This document shows positions 51,720 through 61,074 of a stretch of DNA of 64,000 nt, in pieces. The translations under genes were made by a program, and so were the position numbers. Under the pieces are notes generated by a model. The model ran no database searches. It was not told where the DNA came from and worked only from the letters and a program-made list of their open reading frames with translations. Positions within the stretch are counted from its first letter, which is position 1. Each line of letters opens with the position of its first letter. This stretch comes from Bacteroidia bacterium (lineage in GTDB: Bacteria; Bacteroidota; Bacteroidia; J057; JADKCL01), in assembly GCA_020635905.1 (NCBI GenBank), contig JACJYV010000003.1, positions 620,001-684,000 of the forward strand, given 5' to 3'.

Positions 51720-53186
51720 TTAAAAATCCAGCTTCTCCTCATACTTCTTTCGCTTTCCGTTTACATCCAGATACACCACCAGGCTGCAAAGGCCGAAAAA
51801 AAGGCCAGCAAATTTGTCGGTTTCCAGAAAATTATTGACCCCGCCGTGAAATATGTAGGTCACCAGTCCAAGCAGGGCACCCATGGCCAGATATTTTTCG
51901 GAAAGATCGGTTGCCTGGTAGATAAACCGCATGCCCCGGAACAATACCGCCAGCAATACCAGCAGGTAAAATATCATCCCAAATACGCCCGATTCACTCA
52001 GACTGCGCAGATATTCAGAGTGGGTGCCGCCGCGGTCCCCCTTTTTGGTGCTGATGCGGGTCATCTCATGGATGGACTGAAAGGGTCCGTAAACAAACTG
52101 GTAGGTGCCCGGCCCCCAACCCGTCACGGGCCGTTCCCTGAACATCCTGAGCGCTGAATTCCAGCGGTTTAGCCTTTCCTTATTTGAATCGTCCGTACTC
52201 ACATTGGTCACGGATTGCACGTGTTCGGTCAGGTCTTCGTTGGAGGTGGCCTTGTTGGAACTTGCGGTTTTGAAAATGTCTTTCTTGTAGATAAAGAGCA
52301 CCATTCCTGCTCCAAAAACCAGCAGCATGAGCCATCTGAACCTGATTTTTAAGGAAATCCAGACGTAGAGCCCGGCGGCCAATACGATGCTGAGCCAGGC
52401 GGCGCGGGAAAAGGAGAAGAACAGGCCCAGGAAAAGTAGCGTCAGGACGACAATAAGCCACTTCTTATGCTTTTTGGAAATACCAAAAATCTCAGGGTGC
52501 AAAGTGAGGAAGATCCAGAAGGGAAAAATCATGGCCACACAGGCGCCGAAGATGGTATGGTCAGAGAAAAATGGTTGAGCCACCACCACGTGGTAGCGAA
52601 TCTGGAAGCCATACATGGAATAATTTCCCAGCACATACAAAGATGCCAGGGCCATGCCAATCCCGAAAAAGAGGAAGTAGCGCACCCGGGAGGCCACATT
52701 CTGAAACAGAACCGAGGTTCCCAGGAAAAAGACCCCCACAAATACGGCCCGCATGACAGTGTATTTGAAGGACACAAAAGGCATGCTGCTGGTCATGGTG
52801 GTGATCGCAATCCAGGCCAGTTCGGCGAAGATAAACAAACTGACCGGATGGGTTATAAAGCGTTTGTCCAGGGTGGGTACCAGGATAATACGCAGCAATA
52901 ATACGCCCAGAAGACCTGCCAGCAGGGGTTCTCCCGGCAAACTGAGGCCCATTCCGCTTTCGAGGTTGGTAAAATTCAGGGAGAGGGGCAACAACAGAAA
53001 GGTGAGGTACCAGGTGCGGGTATGCTGGAAAGCCACCAGGTAAATGCCGCCCAGAATGAAAGGAAGCAGAAAGAAAATTTCCGTAATCCCCTTGCGTCCC
53101 AACCCAATGGAAATCACTGCTCCCACCAGATAAAGGAAGGAAAGCAGGATCACAACGGGCTGAATTCGAAGGGCTGCCTTGTCCAC
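51720..53186 (-). CDS. O-antigen ligase/polymerase family membrane protein (WaaL/Wzy-like)
   Basis: 488 aa from a GTG at 53186. About 11-12 membrane helices, beginning VVILLSFLYLVGAVISIGLG, with a large periplasmic loop before VTGWGPGTYQFVYGP, a conserved family spot (GxGxGxF-like). WaaL ligates glycans to an acceptor and Wzy polymerises repeat units; these cannot be told apart by sequence alone. It follows the Wzz-like gene by four bp, so a polymerase is slightly favoured. Confidence 0.8.
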   Translation of the reverse strand: MDKAALRIQPVVILLSFLYLVGAVISIGLGRKGITEIFFLLPFILGGIYLVAFQHTRTWYLTFLLLPLSLNFTNLESGMGLSLPGEPLLAGLLGVLLLRIILVPTLDKRFITHPVSLFIFAELAWIAITTMTSSMPFVSFKYTVMRAVFVGVFFLGTSVLFQNVASRVRYFLFFGIGMALASLYVLGNYSMYGFQIRYHVVVAQPFFSDHTIFGACVAMIFPFWIFLTLHPEIFGISKKHKKWLIVVLTLLFLGLFFSFSRAAWLSIVLAAGLYVWISLKIRFRWLMLLVFGAGMVLFIYKKDIFKTASSNKATSNEDLTEHVQSVTNVSTDDSNKERLNRWNSALRMFRERPVTGWGPGTYQFVYGPFQSIHEMTRISTKKGDRGGTHSEYLRSLSESGVFGMIFYLLVLLAVLFRGMRFIYQATDLSEKYLAMGALLGLVTYIFHGGVNNFLETDKFAGLFFGLCSLVVYLDVNGKRKKYEEKLDF

Positions 53187-53190
53187 GGGA

Positions 53191-54495
53191 TCAATGGTAT
53201 TTTCGCTTCATATCCCTGAATTTACCCAAAAACAGGATCAGAATCATGCAAAAACCGAGGGGAAACATGGTGCCAATGACCAGGTTGATCCAAAGAATGG
53301 GTGCCGCTTTCTTGTAGGAAGGATAGGCCCGGTTGATCTTATAGGTTTCGGGAATGGGATCTTTGTAATTGGAAAGGGCCGCCTCATACTCCTTTTTCAT
53401 TTCGTTGAGGAGCACAATCTCGTATTCATAGGCATTGCGCACGAGGTTGAGACGAATGTCCTGCATTTCCTGGTTGGGAAAGGATTTCAGGCGCCTGAAT
53501 TCATCGTTGAGGCGGTAGGAAAGTTGATTTTCGCGCTCCAGCGCCTTCTGCAGGAAGGAAAAATCCTTTTGCGCGGGGTTGAGTTCACCCATGCGGGTCA
53601 CGATTTCCTGCATTTCTTTGTTGACGCCCGACAGGTTGGATTTGAGCACGGCCACCATGCTGTCGTTGCCCGACACGGCCTCCATTACCACCAGTTTTCC
53701 CTCAATATTGGCCGCCTCCAGACGGGCCTGCTCCATTTTTTCATTCAGCAGGGTCAGCTGCCCATCCAGATCCTGGATGCGGTAAGATTTGCGGATAGCA
53801 TTCAGCTCATTGATCAGCTCCCGGATGCGCCCCTGGGAGGTGGTGTATTCCTGCCTGAAAGTGGATTCGTACCTGGAAATAGTACTGTTTTGCACCTGGG
53901 CCAGACTGTCGCCCATGGCTCTGACTTCAAGCAATTTGGCAAAATATTCTGCTTCCAGCCAATCCAGGGCCTTTTTGGAATTCTTTTTGAGCATCTCAGA
54001 CCTCACCTTGTCCACCATGTCCACAATAGAATTGGCGATGGCCGCTCCCTTGACCGGGTCTGTATCCATGACCGAGACCACCACCGACATGTAGGCGGTA
54101 CGGGAGAAGGTGATATTGGAATAATATGCCCGCAAAAGCTGATCCCGCCAGTCAATCTGGTGGGTATCAATGTGGTAATGCTCAGTGAGATCAAATTTCC
54201 GTACAATGGAATCCATGATCCGGTCGGATTGGAGTACCTGGATCAGGCGGTCTGCGTCAATGTCAAAGCCAAATTGCTGGTTTTCAAGGAGGGTTTTGGA
54301 GGAATTGGTTTGGGTGGCATAAAGAGTGGCGGTAGTACGGTATTTGGGGGTCATCCAGAGGGTTCCGGCCAATGAAAGGACAAATCCCAGGACAGCCACC
54401 ACCAAAAAGGTCCATCTGTTCTTCCAAAAGAAGCTGATCACAGCTTCAATATCCAGTGGATCCTGAACTGTATTTAAATCCCCGTTCGATTTCAC
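53191..54495 (-). CDS. Wzz-type polysaccharide chain-length regulator
   Basis: 434 aa from a GTG at 54495. The N-terminal membrane helix (WTFLVVAVLGFVLSLAGTLW) is followed by the Wzz domain start (MTPKYRTTATLYATQTNSS), a long coiled-coil central part, and a second C-terminal membrane helix (ILWINLVIGTMFPLGFCMIL). No tyrosine kinase domain. It sets polysaccharide chain length in the inner membrane. It is the first gene of a six-gene operon (spacings of 4, 24 and 6 bp, then two overlaps). Confidence 0.85.
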   Translation of the reverse strand: MKSNGDLNTVQDPLDIEAVISFFWKNRWTFLVVAVLGFVLSLAGTLWMTPKYRTTATLYATQTNSSKTLLENQQFGFDIDADRLIQVLQSDRIMDSIVRKFDLTEHYHIDTHQIDWRDQLLRAYYSNITFSRTAYMSVVVSVMDTDPVKGAAIANSIVDMVDKVRSEMLKKNSKKALDWLEAEYFAKLLEVRAMGDSLAQVQNSTISRYESTFRQEYTTSQGRIRELINELNAIRKSYRIQDLDGQLTLLNEKMEQARLEAANIEGKLVVMEAVSGNDSMVAVLKSNLSGVNKEMQEIVTRMGELNPAQKDFSFLQKALERENQLSYRLNDEFRRLKSFPNQEMQDIRLNLVRNAYEYEIVLLNEMKKEYEAALSNYKDPIPETYKINRAYPSYKKAAPILWINLVIGTMFPLGFCMILILFLGKFRDMKRKYH

Positions 54496-54549
54496 AATTA
54501 ATTTTTTCTCAATTCAGTTTCAAAAATAGCAATTTATCATTACGGAGAT

Positions 54550-54583
54550 AAAAAAAGCGCCGGAAGTAATTCCCGGCGCCTTC
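54550..54583 (-). terminator. Terminator of the third giant secreted-protein gene
   Basis: On the minus strand AAGGCGCCGGG, AATTACTT and CCGGCGCTT form a strong stem followed by a T run, 20 bp beyond the stop at 54604 and before the operon start at 54495. Confidence 0.9.
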
Positions 54584-54603
54584 TTTTGCATTCAATTTAA
54601 TGG

Positions 54604-57600
54604 TTACCTGGCTTTGAATACTTTCAGATTCGCCACCGCCTTGCCATTGATTTTGACCTTGCCAATGTACATGCCCGCCGCAAGATCGGAGAAATTCACC
54701 TCCAGGGTATGCATGCCTTCGGAAAGCTCATAGGTCTTAACTCCCAGTCCCTGCCCGGACAGCGTGACCAGTTCCAGATCAAGTCTGGAAGCCTGAGGCA
54801 GGTAAATGTCCAGCTTTCCAATATCCATCACCGGGTGAGGATAGAAATTCAGGATATGCAGCAGCTCCTGGTCAGGCAATCTGGCCTCCCGTACCTGAGA
54901 GTAGGCAGTGCGACCGTCCATATCGACCTCCTGGAGACGATAATAATAAGTCTGGCCCGGCTCGACATAGCGGTCATCAAAGGAATAGGTGGCACCAACA
55001 GAACTGTTTCCTCCGCTGGAAGCAAATTTACTTTCCACCCAACCAATATTGATGAAATTATTCAGATCAGTACCCCGCTGCACTTCAAATCCACGGTTGA
55101 TTTCTTCCACCACCGTTTGCCAATCCAATTGGATAAAATTCGCCAAAGGATTGGCGGTAAAGTACAACATTTCGACCGCCAGAGGCGGACAAGGTGAATT
55201 GATGGTATCCACACGCACAGAAACTGAATCCACACAACCTTTTTGATCGGTTACGATTACCTTGTAGATCCCCGCGGTCAGGTTGGTAACCACCATGCCG
55301 GTCTGGAGGGGCATGCCCACCCAATTGTAGATGAACGGTCCGGTTCCGCCTGAAGCGTTTACACTTACCATCCCACTGTCGGTATTGATACAGGAGGGCA
55401 ATGAGTCGATGGCTTCCACCAGAAGGGGGCCTGGCTCGGGTATTGAAACGTTGGCCACAGCCACACATCCGTTGAAGTCGGTGACGGTTACGGAATAATT
55501 TCCAGCCACCAGGCCGCTTGGGTTGGCTATTGTGCCGCCGCTGGGCGACCAGAGATAGCTGTAGGGTCCGGTTCCATTTGCCACCGTAACCACCGCCGAT
55601 CCGTCAGCATCCCCGTTACAGCTCACCGGAGTGGAGGTATTGACAGATGCAGTAGGTGTGGATGGGTTGGCAGGAATTACCACTGCGGATGAATCCACGC
55701 AGCCCGTAACCAGGTCGGTGACCAATACCCGGTAGGTACCCGGCAACAGGCCCGCGTTATTGGCCAGGTTACTGGGGATATCAGGCCAGAAATATGAGTA
55801 TGAACCACTTCCGTTGCTGGCCAGGGCGCTCAGGGAGCCGTTGGGCCCACAGGTGGCCGCGACCGCATTGGTTGCGATTTGTACATCGTTGACCGTTACG
55901 GTCACGTTGGTGTTATCAGAGCAGTTTCCAATCGTGTTGAAGGCGGTAACCAGATAGGTCGAGGTGACGGAAGGCTTGGCCACCACCGTAGGCCCGGTGG
56001 TGGGTGTCACCCCGGAAACGGGTGCCCAAAGATAGCTTGCACCGCCGCTGGCTGTAAGGGTGACTCCGGAGGAGTCGCCCAGGCAGAATGCCGTGGGACC
56101 GGCAATGGCCAGGCTGGGGGTCACTTCGACATGAAGTTCTATGGTATCCGGGGAAGTCAATCCGCAACAATCGGTCGAAAATCTCAGGGTGATGTAATAC
56201 ACCCCGGGCACATTCCATTGGATGCTGTTGAGTGAATCATACTGAATGCCGCTGTAGCTGTTGGGCCCAACCGCGCCACCCCCCATATCCCAGGTATAGA
56301 TGTAATTGGGACCGCCATTCAGGGCAAAGAAATTTACCACATCGCCCGCGCAAATCCGGTAATTTCCGGCTACAAAGGGAGCGCTGGTACCAGCGGATGG
56401 CGTGAGGGTATCAGGTTGGATAATATTGGCAAATCCCTGATAACTATTGCCTGTGTAGGTAATGTTTTTGCGTCCTGTACTTGAATAGGAAGTGATTACA
56501 GAAGTACCCGTCGCGGAGGCTGGCGATGAGCCACTGCCGAAGGTAAACAAGCCTGATACACCTGTGGAGAAGGTCACGGGAGAATTGGTACAGGAGGTAT
56601 TGCTCATAAAAATGGTGGGCTGACCAGCCAGGTTGAAGGCAAAGTCGGCAATTCCCACCGAGGTACCCGACATCTGCATCAGCTGTCCGGCAATCCCGGC
56701 TGCGCCGGTTCCCCCCTGACCACCAGTGCCGCCTTTTCCGCCGACGCCACCGTTTCCACCCCAGCCTACGTCACAGTTACCTGTACCTCCAATTCCTCCT
56801 GAACCACCATTTCCGCCTGCCCCACCTGCACCGCCCGCGCCCCCGTTACCGGGTCCGCCAGCGAGGAAATTACAATCATCAATGATGGAGTTCGCTCCGT
56901 TATTCAGGAGGAATACGCAGAATGAGCCTCCACCGCCACGACCGCCGGTGCCGCCAGTACCACCAGCGCCACCACCACCGCCGCCACCTGCGGAAGCACC
57001 TGAACCGTCGTCACAGAATCCACCCTGCTCAGCAGCACCGCCGCCTCCGCCACCCCCGCCAGTTCCGCAACCTCCGGTTGCGCCTGTACTTGCCTGGCCG
57101 CCGGGCACATAAAAAGTACTGATGGTACCGGCTGGTCCTCCGGCTCCGATGGCTCCGGTTGGTCCCAAACTTCCTGCCCCTCCGGGGCAGCCATCCATTT
57201 CCCATCCGGAACAGGAACCGTCGGGGTCATTGGTACAATCGGGCCAGTCGCATTGGTTGCTTTTTCCGGCACCGCCTGCTCCACCCCCGCAACTGCCAGC
57301 CAGACCCGGCTGGCCCGGACGGCTGCCACAATCGGCCCATCCGTTTCCTCCGCCCCTTCCGCCGGGACAACCGCAGGGAGAGGTTCCTCCGTTTCCGCCA
57401 TTGGCATACTGAATACATCCGTTATCTGACCCGTTGCCTCCGTTGGCTCCGTTGCCCCCGGCAGCGCCGGTCGAGCCCACAGATCCGGTCGCGCCGGTCG
57501 CGCCAACCCCGGAAAATACCTGGGTGCGGATTATATCATAATCAGAGCAGAAGTCCATGTGAACCCCGTAAGTGGAAGCCCCGTTTCCGACCGGGGTGGC

Positions 57601-59598
57601 ATCCGCCACCTGAATGGTCAGATCCTGGAAGCGGAAATTGGTGGCGCTGCTCATGGAAATGGCCACAATGCGCTGCTGATGCAAGGCTCCTGCCGGGTTG
57701 AGCGCTGTCCTGAGAATGGTGGTGGCCCCCGCCTGACTGGTTTTACGCCAGCTTTGCGAAGGATCAAAGCCCCCTTCCAGGGTAATATAACTCCGAATAT
57801 TGGTAATGGTGGTATCAATGGTATAGGTACCAATGGCCATTTTCACGACTGTGTTATTACAGGAGGCCATGTCAATTGCATCACTCAGATTGGCAGGATC
57901 GCCCTGGGTTCCGATCCCGGTCCCCGTCGGGGAGGCATAGATCACATTACAACCCGTGAAATTGGGTTGATCCACCCGGATCTGGGCGCAATCTGTGTTG
58001 GTACAGCCGCCTGCATCGGTCACGGTGACGCAGTAAGTAGTGGTTGAACCCGGGCTGACGATAGTCTGGGCACCCGTGCCCCCTGAACTCCAGCTGTAGC
58101 TCACCGCAGTGGGCGCCACCGCGCTCAGCAATACGTTTCCACCCGGGCAGGCCCAGGCCACCTTGGGTGTCACCGCCAGAGGCGGTGCGGCCGCCACCGT
58201 CACTGTGACGTTATCCGCGATCACACACCCGTCCGGGAAAGCCCCCGTCAGGGTATAGACCGTACTTACGTTGGGCCAGACCAAGGGATCCTCGAGCGCA
58301 CTATTATTGATATTGGTGTTGGGGGTCCAGGTGTAGGACGAGGCCCCCGAACTGGAGCCGTTTAACTGTACGGTATCCCCTGCGCATATTGTGACATCGG
58401 GGCCTGCGCTGATGGTTTGCGGGGAACCAATTACGTGAATGGTATAAGTAAAGGTATTCACTCCCACCACCGGGCAGGCATCGTCTTTGAGGGTGAGGGT
58501 AAAGAAGTGAGTTCCGAGATCAAAAGTTGTGGGCGTCCAGCAAAACTGGGCGGATGGCGTGGTCGTACCGTTGCCTGTGAGGGTAAACAGGCCGGTCGGA
58601 ATTCCGTTATTCCAGCTGGCCGTAATCAGGTTGGCATTGGGGTCAGACATGTTGATCCCAAAACAAAGGTTGGCTCCTGCACAAATAGTGGTGTCAAACA
58701 CGTTGGTGCCGTTCATACCCGTGGCCACAGGCGGATTATTGGCACAAGCCACCACCCTGAACTGCATGTCACGGGTAACTTCGCCAATTTTTACCCCATT
58801 GCGAAATTCTTCCACCCTAACGCAAAGCACCCCGACCTGTACCTGGGTGGGGGTAAATGTGATATTTCCCGTTACAGGGTCAATGGTGGCGGCCGGGGAG
58901 GCAGTCAGAGGATTGGAACCGCTGAACCCGCCATTATAAGTTACCTGGGTGGTGGCGCTTTGCAAACAGTTAACCAGAGAGAAAACGAGGGAGTCGCCGT
59001 TGGCGTCAGTGGCGCCGTGGTTGTAGTTAACCTGATTACCCACGCACACTGTGGCGGTGGGCACGTTATTAAACACGGGAGAATCGTTACAGGGAAGTAC
59101 TCCCTGGTTGCTCAGGCGGGCAGAAACATACATGCTCTGCGAAGCAGCCGAGTTGAGGGTGGTAATGGCCCCGTTTCGGCAGCAAACGCTCCAGCCAAAG
59201 ATCCAGTCGTTGGCGCTGCACAGAAGGGGGAGATTTACAGTGGCCTGGTAGGTAAATTCCTCAATCCCGGGAGCACTTCCGTTATTACAGGTACTGGTTT
59301 GGGAAGGACAAAGAGGGGTAATCTCTTTTTTGGTGCCCACCATGGGTAGAGATATGGATGAATTCACCCCACAGGTGGCCGACGAGTAAGTGACCGTTTG
59401 AGACGTAAGTGGCTGAACACCACTGCAATCGCGCCACAGTTTTAGCCGTATGCGATACTGATTGCCTAAAATGCACTCATAAGTAAGGTCTGCCCCCATT
59501 GCGTGGGACGCCTTTACCTGTTGCGAGGTGATCAGCAGTAAGAAAAACGCAAGGGTTGAAAAAAATGCATTCCGAAAGTTGACGTAATGAAAAATCAT
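54604..59598 (-). CDS. Giant T9SS-secreted protein with beta-helix and glycine-rich block
   Basis: 1664 aa. Signal peptide about 1-30, then SHAMGADLTYECILGNQYRI as in the first giant protein. Residues about 390-540 are two Ig/PKD-like modules (ISAGPDVTICAGDTVQLNGS, VAWACPGGNVLLSAV). From about 549 a right-handed beta-helix-like domain starts (IYASPTGTGIGTQGDP, GTYTIDTTITN, ITLEGGFD), interrupted at about 698-970 by a collagen- or PGRS-like block (GATGATGSVG, GGAGGAGGAGG). Then PKD-like modules, three SprB repeats (about 1246-1466), a fibronectin-like module (FIQLDWQTVVEEINRGFEV) and a T9SS sorting domain. Surface or matrix protein by inference; no catalytic motif seen. Confidence 0.8.
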   Translation of the reverse strand: MIFHYVNFRNAFFSTLAFFLLLITSQQVKASHAMGADLTYECILGNQYRIRLKLWRDCSGVQPLTSQTVTYSSATCGVNSSISLPMVGTKKEITPLCPSQTSTCNNGSAPGIEEFTYQATVNLPLLCSANDWIFGWSVCCRNGAITTLNSAASQSMYVSARLSNQGVLPCNDSPVFNNVPTATVCVGNQVNYNHGATDANGDSLVFSLVNCLQSATTQVTYNGGFSGSNPLTASPAATIDPVTGNITFTPTQVQVGVLCVRVEEFRNGVKIGEVTRDMQFRVVACANNPPVATGMNGTNVFDTTICAGANLCFGINMSDPNANLITASWNNGIPTGLFTLTGNGTTTPSAQFCWTPTTFDLGTHFFTLTLKDDACPVVGVNTFTYTIHVIGSPQTISAGPDVTICAGDTVQLNGSSSGASSYTWTPNTNINNSALEDPLVWPNVSTVYTLTGAFPDGCVIADNVTVTVAAAPPLAVTPKVAWACPGGNVLLSAVAPTAVSYSWSSGGTGAQTIVSPGSTTTYCVTVTDAGGCTNTDCAQIRVDQPNFTGCNVIYASPTGTGIGTQGDPANLSDAIDMASCNNTVVKMAIGTYTIDTTITNIRSYITLEGGFDPSQSWRKTSQAGATTILRTALNPAGALHQQRIVAISMSSATNFRFQDLTIQVADATPVGNGASTYGVHMDFCSDYDIIRTQVFSGVGATGATGSVGSTGAAGGNGANGGNGSDNGCIQYANGGNGGTSPCGCPGGRGGGNGWADCGSRPGQPGLAGSCGGGAGGAGKSNQCDWPDCTNDPDGSCSGWEMDGCPGGAGSLGPTGAIGAGGPAGTISTFYVPGGQASTGATGGCGTGGGGGGGGAAEQGGFCDDGSGASAGGGGGGGAGGTGGTGGRGGGGSFCVFLLNNGANSIIDDCNFLAGGPGNGGAGGAGGAGGNGGSGGIGGTGNCDVGWGGNGGVGGKGGTGGQGGTGAAGIAGQLMQMSGTSVGIADFAFNLAGQPTIFMSNTSCTNSPVTFSTGVSGLFTFGSGSSPASATGTSVITSYSSTGRKNITYTGNSYQGFANIIQPDTLTPSAGTSAPFVAGNYRICAGDVVNFFALNGGPNYIYTWDMGGGAVGPNSYSGIQYDSLNSIQWNVPGVYYITLRFSTDCCGLTSPDTIELHVEVTPSLAIAGPTAFCLGDSSGVTLTASGGASYLWAPVSGVTPTTGPTVVAKPSVTSTYLVTAFNTIGNCSDNTNVTVTVNDVQIATNAVAATCGPNGSLSALASNGSGSYSYFWPDIPSNLANNAGLLPGTYRVLVTDLVTGCVDSSAVVIPANPSTPTASVNTSTPVSCNGDADGSAVVTVANGTGPYSYLWSPSGGTIANPSGLVAGNYSVTVTDFNGCVAVANVSIPEPGPLLVEAIDSLPSCINTDSGMVSVNASGGTGPFIYNWVGMPLQTGMVVTNLTAGIYKVIVTDQKGCVDSVSVRVDTINSPCPPLAVEMLYFTANPLANFIQLDWQTVVEEINRGFEVQRGTDLNNFINIGWVESKFASSGGNSSVGATYSFDDRYVEPGQTYYYRLQEVDMDGRTAYSQVREARLPDQELLHILNFYPHPVMDIGKLDIYLPQASRLDLELVTLSGQGLGVKTYELSEGMHTLEVNFSDLAAGMYIGKVKINGKAVANLKVFKAR

Positions 59599-60066
59599 AC
59601 GCGAAAATTAAGTGTGGATTCAAGTTGCCGCACGAAGCTTTGGAAAGGCTCCGCAACAAAAAAATACGAGACGTAAAATAAACCCCGTAATACTAAAATT
59701 AATTCTTTTTCAAGTATAATGAAAGCAGGTTATGCACACAATCGCCCGCTTATTGTCGCAAAAAATCAGCGATCTTATCCTGACTGTTGTTCAATGAATC
59801 CCAATTATTTCAAAACCGCGTACGAGAGCAGAATCAGCCCCTCTTCGCAAAAGTTTAAAAGGTCAGACCGGGACAATTTTAATGAGTAAATTCTGATGTT
59901 TTTTGCCCTTTTGGCAAAGAAAAAAGACCCTCAAATTCCCCCTGGCCCAATGAACCCTAACTATTATATGTCATAGGGCTGCATACATGACTGATTGGGG
60001 AGACAATTTTTCTCCTGATTTGGAAAGTGGGAAAGGGAATTATTCCTAAAAAACTTTTGCCCGAAA
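59599..60066. other. Gap, no gene seen
   Basis: 468 bp between two minus-strand genes. It should hold the promoter of the giant gene. A weak hairpin (TTTTTTGCC and GGCAAAGAAAAAA) is present at 59900-59926. No ORF with coding character. Confidence 0.4.
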
Positions 60067-60903
60067 TCAGCCCTTACTTTCGCGGTAAACCATGAGGGGA
60101 ATGGCGGTATTGAGCACCACTTTGCGGGTATGGCTGGACTGAAACAGGCGCTGCCAGAAGTTTTTACGGCGACGCAGCATCACCAGCATCTGCACATCAT
60201 TTTCACGCAAATAATCCAGAATTCCAGCATTCACTTCATTGGCTTTCACCAGTTTAAGAGTGACTTTGGAATATTCAATTTCCCTGCGAATCTTCTCCGT
60301 GTACTGGTCAATATTGTGATCTTCAAATGATTGTCCGCTCAAAAGAATATGTACAAATTCGAGATTAGCCTCAAAACTGGCGGCCAGGGAAGAAATTTCC
60401 TTCAAGCGGCCAAAATCGGCCTCGCTGAGGTCCGTGGCAAAGGCCAGGCGATGAATCCCCTTGAAATCTGCCCCCTCTGGCACCGCCAAAACGGGAATTT
60501 CCGCCCGCGAAATCACGGCTGAAGTATTGCTACCCAGCAAAACTTCTTCCAGACCCGAGGCACCCCGCGTTCCCATACAAATCATCATAGCCTCGAATTC
60601 CTCTGCAGCGCTCAATATTCCTTCAATGGTAGGCTCATACACACAGTGAGACTCCATCTCAACCCCTTCGGGGTTGCCATATTTCCCCTCCCGGATGCCC
60701 TGCATCAGGGTCTTCATATTGCCTTCGGCTTCCTCAATCAGGCGTTCCCGCAGATTGACCAGCATTCCCGAACCCGAACCACTTGAAAAACTGGTGTTTA
60801 TGACCACCAGCCTGGTGGAAAACTGACGGGCCAGGGCCAACGCCCAGCGAAGGGCACCCATTGAATTGGAGGAAAAATCGGTGGGAAAAATGATGGATTT
60901 CAT
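60067..60903 (-). CDS. Tandem-domain universal stress protein
   Basis: 278 aa with two UspA-like domains. Domain 1 starts IIFPTDFSSNSMGALRWALA and has the nucleotide-binding GTRGASG followed nine residues on by GS (MGTRGASGLEEVLLGS). Domain 2 (HRLAFATDLSEADFGRLKEI) ends without the Gly-rich motif; the corresponding place is MLVMLRRRKNFWQRLFQSS. So only the first domain is likely to bind ATP. These proteins act in stress survival in the cytoplasm. The start is ATG, secure. It is divergent from the helicase gene. Confidence 0.9.
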   Translation of the reverse strand: MKSIIFPTDFSSNSMGALRWALALARQFSTRLVVINTSFSSGSGSGMLVNLRERLIEEAEGNMKTLMQGIREGKYGNPEGVEMESHCVYEPTIEGILSAAEEFEAMMICMGTRGASGLEEVLLGSNTSAVISRAEIPVLAVPEGADFKGIHRLAFATDLSEADFGRLKEISSLAASFEANLEFVHILLSGQSFEDHNIDQYTEKIRREIEYSKVTLKLVKANEVNAGILDYLRENDVQMLVMLRRRKNFWQRLFQSSHTRKVVLNTAIPLMVYRESKG

Positions 60904-61074
60904 GCTTTGGGATTAATTTTCAGGGTAAAATTAGCAAAAACCCACGATTTCAAAATGATATGGGTCAGTTTGAAGGCAACCTCCCTGGCCCGCAGAAAAG
61001 GCTGTCCAGGTTATGCACCAGACTGGACAAAAGCCATTTGCAATTCCTGCCCGCAAAATCGTTATTTGCTTTCC

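Noticed and set aside
53179..54375. 398-aa plus-strand frame opposite the Wzz-like gene
   Set aside because: His/Gly-rich antisense translation with no fold; the minus-strand gene has two membrane helices and Wzz motifs.
59900..59926. Weak hairpin as a terminator
   Set aside because: Short stem with a bulge and no gene ending nearby in either direction.
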